A stretch of 64,000 nt of DNA from Limnoglobus roseus (GTDB lineage Bacteria; Planctomycetota; Planctomycetia; Gemmatales; Gemmataceae). Of this stretch, positions 32,701 to 40,098 are shown piece after piece; the stretch's first letter is position 1, and the number at the start of each line of letters is the position of its first letter. Made by a program: the position numbers and the translations under genes. The stretch spans positions 4,588,001 through 4,652,000 of the forward strand of contig NZ_CP042425.1 in NCBI RefSeq assembly GCF_008254045.1. The letters run 5' to 3'. Below the pieces are notes generated by a model. The model saw nothing but the letters and a program-made list of their open reading frames with translations. It did no database searches and had not been told where the DNA came from.

Positions 32701-33202
32701 TGGTCCGTTTGCTCATGATCGATGACCGCGGGATATTCGAGAACTGCTGCACCGACAGCCGCAGTTTGTCGCCGGCCTTCGCCTCGCACTTATCGGCCAC
32801 GCGGCTCCCGACTACGGCCCGCAACCCGGCCTCCGGCAACTTCAGGCCGAACCGTTCGAACCCTGCCGACGTGAGGCCGATGACGACGACCCGCGGGACG
32901 GTGGCGAAATCGGCCGCGTTTTCATTGACGAGCGAACCCTGCAATACCAGGGCGGGAACGGCGTCCGAGCCTTCTGCCGTGGTCGTGCGGATCAGGCGAT
33001 TGCCGGTCCACGCGGCCGTGACGCCGTTGAGTTGCCGCTCGGCCTTGGTGCGAAGGCTACCGCGAAGGGAGTCGCCGACGAACAGCGCCCCGGTGAGGAC
33101 GGCGGAACTCAGCACGGCCGCGAGCAAGACGGCGAGGTTGCCGCGCCAGTGAAAGCTCAGACTTCGCCAGGGGAGGGACCGCAGGGTGAGCACGTCACGC
33201 AC
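29756..33202 (-). CDS. FtsX-like ABC transporter permease
   Basis: The 1148-residue membrane protein has one N-terminal helix (about residues 20-42), a large periplasmic domain of about 470 residues, and a FtsX block of several helices (about 520-740). A second extracytoplasmic domain and a final FtsX block (about 1020-1130) follow. Such double-FtsX permeases belong to the MacB/LolCDE type, which move lipoproteins, peptides or lipids using force from the ATPase and do not form a simple channel. The GTG start overlaps the end of the ATPase gene by 8 bp. The substrate is unknown; genes further upstream suggest an envelope component. Confidence 0.88.
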   Translation of the reverse strand: MRDVLTLRSLPWRSLSFHWRGNLAVLLAAVLSSAVLTGALFVGDSLRGSLRTKAERQLNGVTAAWTGNRLIRTTTAEGSDAVPALVLQGSLVNENAADFATVPRVVVIGLTSAGFERFGLKLPEAGLRAVVGSRVADKCEAKAGDKLRLSVQQFSNIPRSSIMSKRTTDATAITATLTVTEILPPDYPANDFGLLPNPAPPLNVFVPLEALQKKILPDNPGRVNALFAFGPAAADVNAALETSLDLPDWGLRLRTRRDPPTGNRVTDRQLPYLALESDRLLLEPAVLDAADAATKELGLRSARTTAYLAIDIAHGKKAVPYSIVAAVDPTAAAPLGPFQPPGPPLTDDEIVLADWPESPIRDAKPGDTITLKFFAPDVESGEKTVTADFKLRGKIPLAGVAADPTLTPPFPGITDKLDIATWQPPFTFDRTRIRPNDVHDKFWKDYRTTPKAYVNRATGEKLFSSRFGSVTSLRIAPATGETPEQTAAKLRPLLRAKLTPAAGGIVVENVRDRLLTASHGGTDFGGLFLGFSFFLIVSALLLVGLMFRLNVERRAKEVGSFLAAGYRPRTVLRLLLGEGLMLSAVGAALGVGVAVVYARFLLHVLTDLWPDPTVGTFLQPHTTPVSAALGFVLTVLMTGLTIWLAVRKLVRIAPPTLLRGQTDVAEPDPHARRRWTTVLLVVCLLAAVGSLVGGGFIANPDFRALSFFGGGSLLFAAGLILVRRWLTASHGLAKSVGDLSVRNAGRFPGRSVLTVFLIGSATFLLVAVESFRRKPDHDFGDKTGGSGGFNLLVESDVPLFNRLDQKAGRDDVLTGLDVYFQDRAAKNPTGPDKAALMADAEAKLNAITTSIPVRVVAGDDASCLNLYQAGRPRLLGVPDDLIERGGFRFAATEPFEGTNPWVLLKKPQPDGAVPVFAEQNTVMWMLKTDVGGTVNVQDEAGRPVKCRIVGTLIDSVFQSELVMADEHLRRLHPREEGFRLQLVETKPEAAGDVAKVLTAGLSDSGVAVTPSRERVAAFQAVVGTYLTTFQLLGALGLLLGLLGLAVVILRGVWERVGEFALLRAVGYPVGIIRRLVLQENLVLLSLGVALGLAAAVLSVLPHLALGGSLPWKGVGILLVGVFAVGMIVVTLATRGAARVPILSALRKE

Positions 33203-33872
33203 CCCCTTCGAGGCGGCCGTCGTTCATCTCCAACCGCCGCGGGAAGACGCCGGCCAACTCGGCACTGTGCGTGACCGCGATCAGGATCGTGCCCTGCTGC
33301 CGGTGCAGGTCCAGCAGCAGTTCGCCGACGGCGTGTGCGTTCTTGCGGTCGAGGTTGCCGGTCGGCTCGTCGGCGAGAACGAGTTTCGGCTTCTGAACCA
33401 GCGCCCGGGCGAGGGCGACGCGCTGCCGCTCGCCGCCGGAGAGTTCGGCCGGCCGGTGGTCGAGCCGCGAGCCGAGGCCGACGCGATCCAGCAGTTGCCG
33501 GGCGGCGGCTTCCAGCGCGACCGCGTCTCGGTGTGGGTTCACCAGAGTCGGGATCAGCACGTTTTCCAGCACGTTGAACTGTGGCAGCAGGTGGTGGTCT
33601 TGGAAGACGAAGCCGATCCGCTCGTTGCGGAACTTTGCCAGCCCCGCGTCGTCGAACGCGAACGGGTCTTGCCCGTCCAACGTCACGGTGCCGGCGGTCG
33701 GGCGATCGAGGGTGCCGAGGATGTGCAGGAGCGTGCTCTTGCCGGACCCGGATGGCCCCATGATCGCGACGGCGTCGCCGTCGGCGAGCGTGAGCGAGAC
33801 GCCGGCGAGTACCGCGAGCGGCCCGCTGCGTGTGGGGTAGTCCTTGCGGAGATCGGTGACAGTCAGTGGCAT
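33195..33872 (-). CDS. ABC transporter ATP-binding protein (LolD/MacB type)
   Basis: The 225-residue ATPase has Walker A GPSGSGKST, a Q-loop (FVFQDHHLLPQFN), the signature LSGGERQRVALARAL, Walker B LVLADEPTG and the switch histidine in VTHSAEL. Length and motif style match LolD/MacB-type subunits that pair with FtsX-like permeases. Such a permease is encoded directly downstream with an 8-bp overlap. It begins 6 bp after the prenyltransferase-repeat gene. Confidence 0.93.
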   Translation of the reverse strand: MPLTVTDLRKDYPTRSGPLAVLAGVSLTLADGDAVAIMGPSGSGKSTLLHILGTLDRPTAGTVTLDGQDPFAFDDAGLAKFRNERIGFVFQDHHLLPQFNVLENVLIPTLVNPHRDAVALEAAARQLLDRVGLGSRLDHRPAELSGGERQRVALARALVQKPKLVLADEPTGNLDRKNAHAVGELLLDLHRQQGTILIAVTHSAELAGVFPRRLEMNDGRLEGGA

Positions 33873-33878
33873 GATGAA

Positions 33879-34841
33879 CTACTTCGAGAAAGCGCCGGGC
33901 GTGGGAGGGACATCGGCGGTGAGGGCGAGCGTGCCGAGGCCGTAGAAGGTGTATTCCACGTCGATGCCCTCGTCCCACAGGCCGCCGTGGAAGCCGCCGC
34001 GCGGCGATTCGCACTCCTCGGCGTAGTCGCGGATGGCGGGCAGGTTCAATCGGTCGCGGCCGCCGAGTTGGTCGAGCGTCCACGCACCGGTGAAGGTCGA
34101 GAGCAAGTCCGCGGCCGGGATGCGGTCGTTCGCGCGGAAGCCGCCTTCGCCGGGGGCGGGCAGTTCTGCGAGGAAGTCGATCACCCGCGCTCGCACGTCG
34201 TCGGTGAGGGCGTTCGCGATCTGCAACACGCCGACGCCGGCCGCCGTCGGGTTCGTACCACTGCGCTTCATCGGGGCGATTTCGACGAACCCGCCGTCGT
34301 CGCGCTGCCGGCCGAGGACAAACTTCGCGAGCGAATTGAGGTTCGGGATCGGCCGTTCGAGCAATTGCAGACTCAACGCGACGAGGAAGCTGGTGTAGGT
34401 GCTGCCGCCCGTGCCGTTGGGCACCTTTGCGTAGCCGCCATCGGGGGTGCGGAACGATTCCAGCATGTCGCACACACGGTCCCGCCAGTCGGGCGGCGAT
34501 TCGGCCAGCACGTTCGGCCCGCCGCCGAGCGGCACGAGATAGCACGAAACGAGCAGCGAGAAGAAATCGACCACGCCGGCCGGCTGTGATAGTCGCGAAC
34601 GGAGGAACCGGGCCGCGTCGCCGCAGACTGTTTCGTTCAGTGATTGCAGCACGGCCAGCGAGCGAAGCGCGAAGCCGGTGTAATACAGGTCCGACCCGCC
34701 CTCGCGGCCGGGCCAACCGCCGTCGGGCCGCTGTTGGGCGAGCAAGTATTCGGCGTGCCGGGTGCGAACATCGTCGGGCAACTTCTCGACGCCGTCGATG
34801 AGTTGCACCGTCAGTCGGGTGAGGTAGGGTTCCGCGTCCAC
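33879..34841 (-). CDS. Prenyltransferase/squalene-oxidase-repeat protein lacking two zinc ligands
   Basis: The 320-residue protein folds as an alpha-alpha barrel of repeats with DGGW/DGGY/DGGF-type turns at five places. It most resembles beta-subunits of Rab geranylgeranyltransferase: the last repeat reads DVEYTFYGLGTL where the enzyme has DPFHTLFGIAGL. By this comparison the zinc-binding Cys of the DxC pair is Leu (DLL) and the zinc His is Tyr. Ordinary protein prenylation is therefore unlikely; a lipid-binding or other barrel function is possible. The GTG start follows the thioesterase stop by one base. It sits between a thioesterase and an ABC ATPase in a tight operon. Confidence 0.8.
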   Translation of the reverse strand: MDAEPYLTRLTVQLIDGVEKLPDDVRTRHAEYLLAQQRPDGGWPGREGGSDLYYTGFALRSLAVLQSLNETVCGDAARFLRSRLSQPAGVVDFFSLLVSCYLVPLGGGPNVLAESPPDWRDRVCDMLESFRTPDGGYAKVPNGTGGSTYTSFLVALSLQLLERPIPNLNSLAKFVLGRQRDDGGFVEIAPMKRSGTNPTAAGVGVLQIANALTDDVRARVIDFLAELPAPGEGGFRANDRIPAADLLSTFTGAWTLDQLGGRDRLNLPAIRDYAEECESPRGGFHGGLWDEGIDVEYTFYGLGTLALTADVPPTPGAFSK

Positions 34842-34842
34842 C

Positions 34843-35250
34843 TCACGCCTCCAATTTCGCGCGAAGGTCGGGGGGAATGTCCAACGATTCGAGAACCCCG
34901 CCGGACTTGCGGCAGTAGACGCTCGACATCAGCCCCTCGGCGATCGGCTGACCGGCGAGGGTGAACGTGAACTTGTAGCTGATCGACTTCTTGCCGATCT
35001 TCTCGACGCTCACGGCGATCGTCACTTCGTCTTCGAAGCGGAGCGGCCGCTGGAAGTCGCACGCCGTCGAGACGCGGGGGAAGCCGTAACTCTGGCCGCC
35101 CTCGGTCCACGACACCGTCAGGCCGTGGGACCGCAGGAACGCCGTCTCGGCCACTTCCATGAAGCGGAAGAAGTTCGAGAAGTGCATGATGCCGGCCATG
35201 TCGGTGTCGCCGAACTCGACGCGGCGGGTGATGGTGAACGGCTGCGACAT
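34843..35250 (-). CDS. YbgC-type acyl-CoA thioesterase
   Basis: The 135-residue hot-dog-fold protein has the 4HBT/YbgC motif VEFGDTDMAGIMHFSNFF near its N-terminus, with the catalytic Asp in GDTDMAG. YbgC-like enzymes hydrolyse acyl-CoA or 4-hydroxybenzoyl-CoA thioesters. The ATG at 35250 overlaps the TGA of the glycosyltransferase gene (TGATG), and the stop is one base from the next start, so expression is tightly coupled. The operon context points to lipid or envelope metabolism. Confidence 0.87.
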   Translation of the reverse strand: MSQPFTITRRVEFGDTDMAGIMHFSNFFRFMEVAETAFLRSHGLTVSWTEGGQSYGFPRVSTACDFQRPLRFEDEVTIAVSVEKIGKKSISYKFTFTLAGQPIAEGLMSSVYCRKSGGVLESLDIPPDLRAKLEA

Positions 35251-36539
35251 CAGGTGTACTTCTCCAACACGGCGACCGTCTCCTTCGCCATCCGCTCTGC
35301 GGTGAAACGGTCGCGGACCCTGTCGAGGCCCAGTCGGCTCATTTTTTGGTGCAGTTCGGCGTCGGTCAGGGTCGTCACCAGCGCGGCCGCAAGGGCGGCG
35401 GGGTCGTTGGGCGGGACCAAGTGACCGGCTCCGGTCATCTCGATCAGTTCCGGGAAGGAACCGTGGGCCGGTTGCACTACCGGCAGGCCGTTCGCCCACG
35501 CTTCGAGGACGTAGAGCCCCTTCGGTTCACGGTACGTCGTCGGCACGGAAAGGACATCGACCGATTGCAGAAATCGCACCTTCGCCGCGTGGTCCTTACT
35601 CTCGACGTGTTCGAAATCGTCCGTCAGCCCGGCGGCCGCGAGTTTCTTCACCTGCTGCTCGAAGTAGCCGCGGTTGTTCTCGCCGAGCCAGCCGGACGCC
35701 TTCAACAACACCTTCGGCGTGCCCGGCGTTTGCCGCAGGTGGATGAACGCATCGACGAGGTTGTGAAACCCCTTCTCCGGGGCGATGCGGGCGAAGTAGC
35801 CGACGCGGTACGGTCCGCCGGTCGGCAGAACCCGCCCTTGCTCGCCGTGGCCCTTCAGGTTGATGCCGGGGTAGACGACGTGGCTCGGCACGTCGTGAAT
35901 GCCGAGGTATTCGTTCATATGGTCGGCGTAGAAGCGGCTCGTCGAGATCGTCGCCGTGGCGAACATCAGGTTCTCGCGGATCAAGTCCACGCACGCGCCG
36001 CGATCCTTCTCCGGCAGGGCGTCGAGGAAGATGTCGTCTCCTTGCAACGTCACCAGAACCGGCACGCTGAGAGCGACCTTCAGTGCTGGCAGGATGCCCG
36101 AGAGCAGGGCGTTCGTGAGCAGGATCACGTCCGGCTTCACGTCGTCCCGCAGGTAGGCGACGAGTTTGGCGAGTTCCTTCTTCTGGAAGCCGTCCTCGCC
36201 CTTCAGCATGGAAACCGTCAGCGCCCCGAGCACCGAGTACGGCGTTCGCACGGCGAACCGCGACACCCACTTGAGCAGCCGGGGGTAGTCGAGCAGGCGG
36301 TCCAACAGCCACGGCGTCTTGCGGAACAGCCACGACTTCTGTTGCAGGAAGACGTTGATGCCGCCGAAGAAGACCCGCTTCTGGCTGCTGTCGTCCTCGT
36401 CGGTGCGGATCGGCGTGTACGTGGGGATCAGGAGTGCGTCGTGGCCGATCTTGTTGAGCGCGCCGACGAGCGTGTTGTCGCGCATGCAGCTGCCGCAGTA
36501 CATGCCCGCCGCCCCGGCCGTGATGAACGCGATTCGCAC
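35250..36539 (-). CDS. GT4-type glycosyltransferase
   Basis: The 429-residue protein is a GT-B-fold glycosyltransferase of the group 1 (GT4) family. The N-terminal MRIAFITAGAAGMYCGSCMR provides the acceptor-side Rossmann start, YFARIAPEKGFHNLVDAF is the family donor-side motif, and EPKGLYVLEAWANGLPVV is the ExxGxxxxEAxxxGxPVV-like nucleotide-sugar site. It is cytoplasmic or peripheral and probably builds a lipid- or polysaccharide-linked sugar. It is the first gene of the operon running to 28859 and uses a GTG start. It diverges from the metallophosphoesterase across 157 bp. Confidence 0.9.
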   Translation of the reverse strand: MRIAFITAGAAGMYCGSCMRDNTLVGALNKIGHDALLIPTYTPIRTDEDDSSQKRVFFGGINVFLQQKSWLFRKTPWLLDRLLDYPRLLKWVSRFAVRTPYSVLGALTVSMLKGEDGFQKKELAKLVAYLRDDVKPDVILLTNALLSGILPALKVALSVPVLVTLQGDDIFLDALPEKDRGACVDLIRENLMFATATISTSRFYADHMNEYLGIHDVPSHVVYPGINLKGHGEQGRVLPTGGPYRVGYFARIAPEKGFHNLVDAFIHLRQTPGTPKVLLKASGWLGENNRGYFEQQVKKLAAAGLTDDFEHVESKDHAAKVRFLQSVDVLSVPTTYREPKGLYVLEAWANGLPVVQPAHGSFPELIEMTGAGHLVPPNDPAALAAALVTTLTDAELHQKMSRLGLDRVRDRFTAERMAKETVAVLEKYT

Positions 36540-36696
36540 GAGTCGCTCCCGATGTGGCTATCTTACGGAGGCTACCCGGATGGCGGCGGTAGCCTTACAG
36601 GCGCGACTACCCCGAAACTTCATGTGCGATTCATCGGACCATTACGCCCGAGGAGAAGATGAAGGGCAGGGTTTCTGAACGTCGGAGGGGGTATCC

Positions 36697-37425
36697 GTGC
36701 TCGACGCCATCGCGATTTCGGACCTGCACCTCGGCAGCGACAACTGCCAGGCGGAAGCGCTGGTGCAATTCTTGGAAGCAATCCGATTCGGCGACGTGCC
36801 CACCCGGCGGATCATCCTGAACGGCGACGTGTTCGATTCCATCGACTTCCGCCGGCTGAAGAAGCACCACTGGAAGGTACTCTCCCTGATCCGCAAGATG
36901 GCTGACGAGGTCGAGATCGTCTGGATCAACGGCAATCACGACGGCCCCTCGGACATCGTCTCGCACTTGCTCGGCGTAACGGTCGTCGATGAGTTCCTCG
37001 TCGTCAGCGGCGGCAAGCGCGTTCTGTTCCTGCACGGGCACCGGTTCGACGCCTTCCTCGAAAAGCACCGGATCACGACCTGGTTCGCGGACTGGGTGTA
37101 CCGAATGCTCCAGAAGATCGACCCCACCCACGGCTTCGCCCGGTGGGCCAAGCAGAGCAGCAAACTCTTCCTCCGCTGCACGGCGAAGATCGAGGCAGAG
37201 TCGATCAGCTACGCGGAAACGAAGGACTGCGACGCCGTGTGTTGCGGTCACACGCACCTCGCGGTCGCCAACCGGAACGGGCCGATCGAGTACTTCAACA
37301 GCGGGTGCTGGACGGAAAAGCCGTGCCACTACCTGACGGTGGAGAACGGCTTCATCGACTTGAAGTCGTACCACGAATCACCGGCCGTCGTCGACCGGCC
37401 TCAACTGGCCGCCGTATCGGCCTGA
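36697..37425 (+). CDS. LpxH-like metallophosphoesterase
   Basis: The 242-residue calcineurin-like phosphoesterase has the dimetal motifs ISDLHLG (residues 7-13), NGDVFD, NGNHD, FLHGHRFD and CGHTHLA. It most resembles UDP-2,3-diacylglucosamine pyrophosphatase (LpxH) and related proteins, which act at the membrane surface in lipid A synthesis. A lipid A role is an inference; no other lpx gene is in the window. The GTG start has a strong GGAGGGGG site 5-6 bases upstream. Its last 25 bp overlap the end of the convergent MFS gene. Confidence 0.82.
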   Translation: MLDAIAISDLHLGSDNCQAEALVQFLEAIRFGDVPTRRIILNGDVFDSIDFRRLKKHHWKVLSLIRKMADEVEIVWINGNHDGPSDIVSHLLGVTVVDEFLVVSGGKRVLFLHGHRFDAFLEKHRITTWFADWVYRMLQKIDPTHGFARWAKQSSKLFLRCTAKIEAESISYAETKDCDAVCCGHTHLAVANRNGPIEYFNSGCWTEKPCHYLTVENGFIDLKSYHESPAVVDRPQLAAVSA

Positions 37426-38798
37426 GGCTCGTCCGGCACGATCGGCTTGCTCGCGTCGATGAACATCCACAGGCCGACGCCGATGAAATAGACGACGCCG
37501 TAGATCGTGAACAGGATCAGGATGCCGTCCGTACCGGGGTAGTGCTTGCGAATCCAGCCGGTGACGAAGATGCCGGTGAACGCCCCGCCGAGGTTGCCGA
37601 CCATGTTCATTGTCCCGGCCACGGTCGCCGCGTACTTCTGGCCGATGTCCTGGCACACGGCCCACGACGGGGCCATCATCAGGTCGTTCATGAACCCCAT
37701 CAGGATTACTAGCCCGGCGAACAACAACAGGTTGTTCGGGTCGGTTAACTTCACGCCCGCGGCCAGGAAGTAACACAAGCCGGCACCGCCGTAGCCGATC
37801 ATGCCGATCAGCCGTCGGCCCCACTTGCGGTCGCCCGTCCGACGGATGTAGCGGTCCGACATCACCCCGCCGAGGTAGCAACCGCCCATCCCAACCAGGA
37901 GTGGGGCACCGCTGAGCAGGGCAACGAAGATGCGGCCGCCGAGTGTCTTGGACGCCTCCGGGAACTGGGACTTCAGTTCGCCAGGGAGGAAGTACATGAG
38001 GAAGTACCAGCAGAAATTCGTGACGACGTACATCCCGCACAGGGCGAGGAGGTTCCGCGACGCGAACAGCTTTGCGAATGGCACGCCGGCGTGCGCGGCC
38101 GGGGGCGAGCGGCCGGCGTCGATGATCGCGCGTTCGGCCTCGTTGACCTGCGCGTGATCGTTGGGTTTGTTCGTGAACAGCAGGAAGAAGGCCACGCACC
38201 ACACCGCGGCGGCCGAGGCGAACAGCCACATGGCTTGCCGCCAGCCCAGACCCGCGACTTCCGGGTCGGTAATCAGCACCCACACGAGGGGCGTCATTCC
38301 GCCCATGAACCGGGCGCTCATCCAGATGGCCGACTTCGCGAACCCGCGGTCGGACGCCGGGAACCAGTTGTACAGTGACTTTGAGATGTTCGGGAACGCC
38401 CCTGCCTCGCCGACGCCGAAGAGAAACTGAATCACGATCAACGCGGTGAAGCCGACGAAACCGACGACCGGCAGTGTCATGCCGGTGAACCCGGTGAGCG
38501 CCACGAAGACCGTCCACCAGAGGACGACCCGCAGCAGTGTGGACCGAGGGCCGCGAGTGTCGCCGAGCCAGCCGGATGGAATTTCGAAGATGGCGTAGGC
38601 GAACTGGAAGGCCATCAGCACCCAGAAGAAGTCGTCCTCCGTGTACGACGACCCCTGGTCGTTCAGGTCCTTCATGATCGCCGCCTTCGCGCTACCGTTG
38701 GCGGCCCGGTCCATGTAGGTAATCATGGCCAGCAGGCAGAGTAGAGCGAGGATGACGTAGCGGAACCGGGTTGGTTCTTGAGCGGGTGGGGAGTTCAT
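37401..38798 (-). CDS. MFS transporter, anion:cation symporter type
   Basis: The 465-residue protein has about twelve transmembrane helices. The helix 1-2 region (AMITYMDRAANGSAKAAIM) and the GWLGDTRGPR loop match the anion:cation symporter group that takes up hexuronates, galactonate or similar organic anions. The ATG at 38798 begins just before the first helix; the same frame stays open further upstream but without coding character. The ribosome site is weak. No catabolic genes adjoin, so the substrate is open. Confidence 0.85.
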   Translation of the reverse strand: MNSPPAQEPTRFRYVILALLCLLAMITYMDRAANGSAKAAIMKDLNDQGSSYTEDDFFWVLMAFQFAYAIFEIPSGWLGDTRGPRSTLLRVVLWWTVFVALTGFTGMTLPVVGFVGFTALIVIQFLFGVGEAGAFPNISKSLYNWFPASDRGFAKSAIWMSARFMGGMTPLVWVLITDPEVAGLGWRQAMWLFASAAAVWCVAFFLLFTNKPNDHAQVNEAERAIIDAGRSPPAAHAGVPFAKLFASRNLLALCGMYVVTNFCWYFLMYFLPGELKSQFPEASKTLGGRIFVALLSGAPLLVGMGGCYLGGVMSDRYIRRTGDRKWGRRLIGMIGYGGAGLCYFLAAGVKLTDPNNLLLFAGLVILMGFMNDLMMAPSWAVCQDIGQKYAATVAGTMNMVGNLGGAFTGIFVTGWIRKHYPGTDGILILFTIYGVVYFIGVGLWMFIDASKPIVPDEPQADTAAS

Positions 38799-38869
38799 GA
38801 ACGAAGGTGCCGAGGGAGGAGGGTTTGCCACAACTGTAGCGGCAGGCCCCACGTCCGGCAACGGAATGA

Positions 38870-39292
38870 TTACCGCGGCTTCTTCTCGTCCGGTTTTTTC
38901 GCTTCCTGATTTGCGGCGGCCGTCTTGGCCTTCGCCGCCAGCGTGGCGGCGTCCGTGATCTTCACCTTGTCGGTGTCCTTGTGGATCGAGAAGGCCGTGT
39001 CGTCCTTCCAGGTCACGTCGCCGGTGAAGAGTTGCTTGCCGAACAGGCCGGTTTCGCTTACGGCCAGCGTCTTCGTTCCGCCGGTTTGGCGGAACTCCCG
39101 GACCGTCTCGCCGGGGGCGAGTTTCAACGGCTTGCACTTCCGCACTTGGCCGTTGACCGTGACCGATTCCTGGACGACGAGAGTTTGATTGGTGTCATTG
39201 GAAATGGTGATCCACCCGGCTGATACGACACCCGGCGTCAGGAGCAATCCCACGCACAGGGCCGCCAGAAGTTTTGCCAGGAGTCGGGGCAT
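38870..39292 (-). CDS. Small secreted protein, function unknown
   Basis: The 140-residue protein has a signal peptide (MPRLLAKLLAALCVGLLLTP) followed by a short beta-rich domain beginning GWITISNDTNQTLVVQESV. Its tail is Lys/Ala-rich. The segment APGETVREFRQTGGTKT suggests a small beta-sandwich. I recognise no family. The start at 39292 was chosen because it opens directly onto the signal peptide. It lies upstream of the MFS gene on the same strand with a 71-bp gap. Confidence 0.65.
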   Translation of the reverse strand: MPRLLAKLLAALCVGLLLTPGVVSAGWITISNDTNQTLVVQESVTVNGQVRKCKPLKLAPGETVREFRQTGGTKTLAVSETGLFGKQLFTGDVTWKDDTAFSIHKDTDKVKITDAATLAAKAKTAAANQEAKKPDEKKPR

Positions 39293-39441
39293 AATCGCAC
39301 CGAAGGACGGAATCACAACTGATGAATGTCGAAATCCGGCCAGCTTGCGCGCAAAAAAATGTCCGTTGCGGAAAATATCCGCACTGGCACCCCAACAGTA
39401 GTGTCATGCTACGCGATTTTGCCCGGCCACAGCGCAAGATG

Positions 39442-39470
39442 TTCACGCTTAAAGCTAATCAGAGTATAGT
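39442..39470 (+). promoter_or_regulatory. Candidate distal promoter
   Basis: TTCACG (39442-39447) and TATAGT (39465-39470) are separated by 17 bp, giving 4/6 and 5/6 consensus matches. It points toward sugE but lies over 200 bp before the riboswitch, so it would make a long leader. Confidence 0.35.
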
Positions 39471-39662
39471 GTTAATCTTCCTCGTTGCCGTAGAGTTTCC
39501 TTCCGTCGGAGCAGCGAGGTGTCAATTGTGCATCCTACCTATTATCCCCACACGACAGGGCCAAACCTGCGTCGCCCTCTCCGAAAACGGAAAGCGATAA
39601 ACCATCTACGGTCGCGTGGGTGAGTTCAGCGACGTCGCGGAGATGCGGAACGAGGTGGAAAG

Positions 39663-39691
39663 TTGGATCGGCGACAGGGTTGACGTAGAAT
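39663..39691 (+). promoter_or_regulatory. Candidate proximal promoter of sugE
   Basis: TTGGAT (39663-39668) and TAGAAT (39686-39691) are separated by 17 bp. Transcription would start near 39698, about ten bases before the first riboswitch hairpin, which is a suitable position. The -35 match is weak (3/6) and the -10 good (5/6). Confidence 0.45.
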
Positions 39692-39707
39692 GGCTCGAAC
39701 ACAACCG

Positions 39708-39760
39708 GCGTGGGGACGACCCCACGCTTCTTTTTTTGCTCCGGTGGGGACGACCCCGCC
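39708..39760 (+). promoter_or_regulatory. Guanidine-II riboswitch (mini-ykkC)
   Basis: Two GC-rich hairpins each close an ACGA tetraloop. The first stem is GCGTGGGG/CCCCACGC (39708-39727, 8 bp, perfect). The second is GGTGGGG/CCCCGCC (39743-39760, 7 bp with one G-U). A 15-base, T-rich linker joins them. Paired stem-loops with ACGR loops directly before a ribosome site define the guanidine-II class, which senses guanidinium and activates export genes. The SD (GAGGTG) of the SMR gene starts about 8 bases after the second hairpin. The downstream gene, a SugE/Gdx-type exporter, is the classic partner. Confidence 0.93.
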
Positions 39761-39777
39761 ACAACGCGAGGTGCGTT

Positions 39778-40098
39778 ATGGCCTGGGTCTACCTATTTAC
39801 CGCTGGTCTTTTTGAAGTTGCGTGGGCCGTCGCCCTGAAGCGGAGCGAGGGGTTCACCAAATTCTGGCCGTCGGCCGCCTTCGTTGCGGCGATGGCGGTG
39901 AGCCTGATCTTGCTCGGCGTCGCCCTGCGGTCGCTACCACTCGGCACGGCCTACGCCATCTGGACTGGCGTCGGGGCCGTCGGCACCGTCATCCTGGGCA
40001 TCACGCTATTCGGCGAGTCCGCGAGCGCGGCCCGACTGGCGTGCGTGGGTTTGATCGTGGCCGGAATCATCGGGTTGAAGTTGGTGTCGGCGGAATGA
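39778..40098 (+). CDS. sugE: SugE/Gdx-type SMR guanidinium exporter
   Basis: The 106-residue protein has four transmembrane helices and the small-multidrug-resistance fold. The essential Glu lies in AGLFEVAWAVALKRSEGFTK near residue 13, and WPSAAFVAAMAVSLILL and LPLGTAYAIWTGVGAVG are typical of the SugE/Gdx subgroup. Gdx proteins are guanidinium/proton antiporters working as antiparallel dimers. A guanidine-II riboswitch lies directly upstream and supports this role. The ATG at 39778 has GAGGTG five bases upstream. The stop at 40098 abuts the stop of the convergent PQQ-like gene with no spacer. Confidence 0.94.
   Translation: MAWVYLFTAGLFEVAWAVALKRSEGFTKFWPSAAFVAAMAVSLILLGVALRSLPLGTAYAIWTGVGAVGTVILGITLFGESASAARLACVGLIVAGIIGLKLVSAE

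Larger units (their letters stand above)
39293..39707. other. Long intergenic region upstream of the guanidine riboswitch
   Basis: This 415-bp gap is visibly more AT-rich than its surroundings (notably 39341-39480). It holds two candidate plus-strand promoters, listed separately. A 53-codon frame at 39439-39600 has no ribosome site and is not called. No tRNA or other RNA gene was seen apart from the riboswitch that follows. Confidence 0.5.

Noticed and set aside
38799..39137. Extension of the MFS transporter N-terminus by 113 codons
   Set aside because: The extra residues overlap the small secreted protein gene in another frame and show no membrane or domain features. The first helix begins just after the ATG at 38798.
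39439..39600. A 53-codon plus-strand frame with a signal-peptide-like start
   Set aside because: It has no ribosome site, poor codon character and no recognisable domain. The region is better explained as a leader or intergenic DNA before the guanidine riboswitch.
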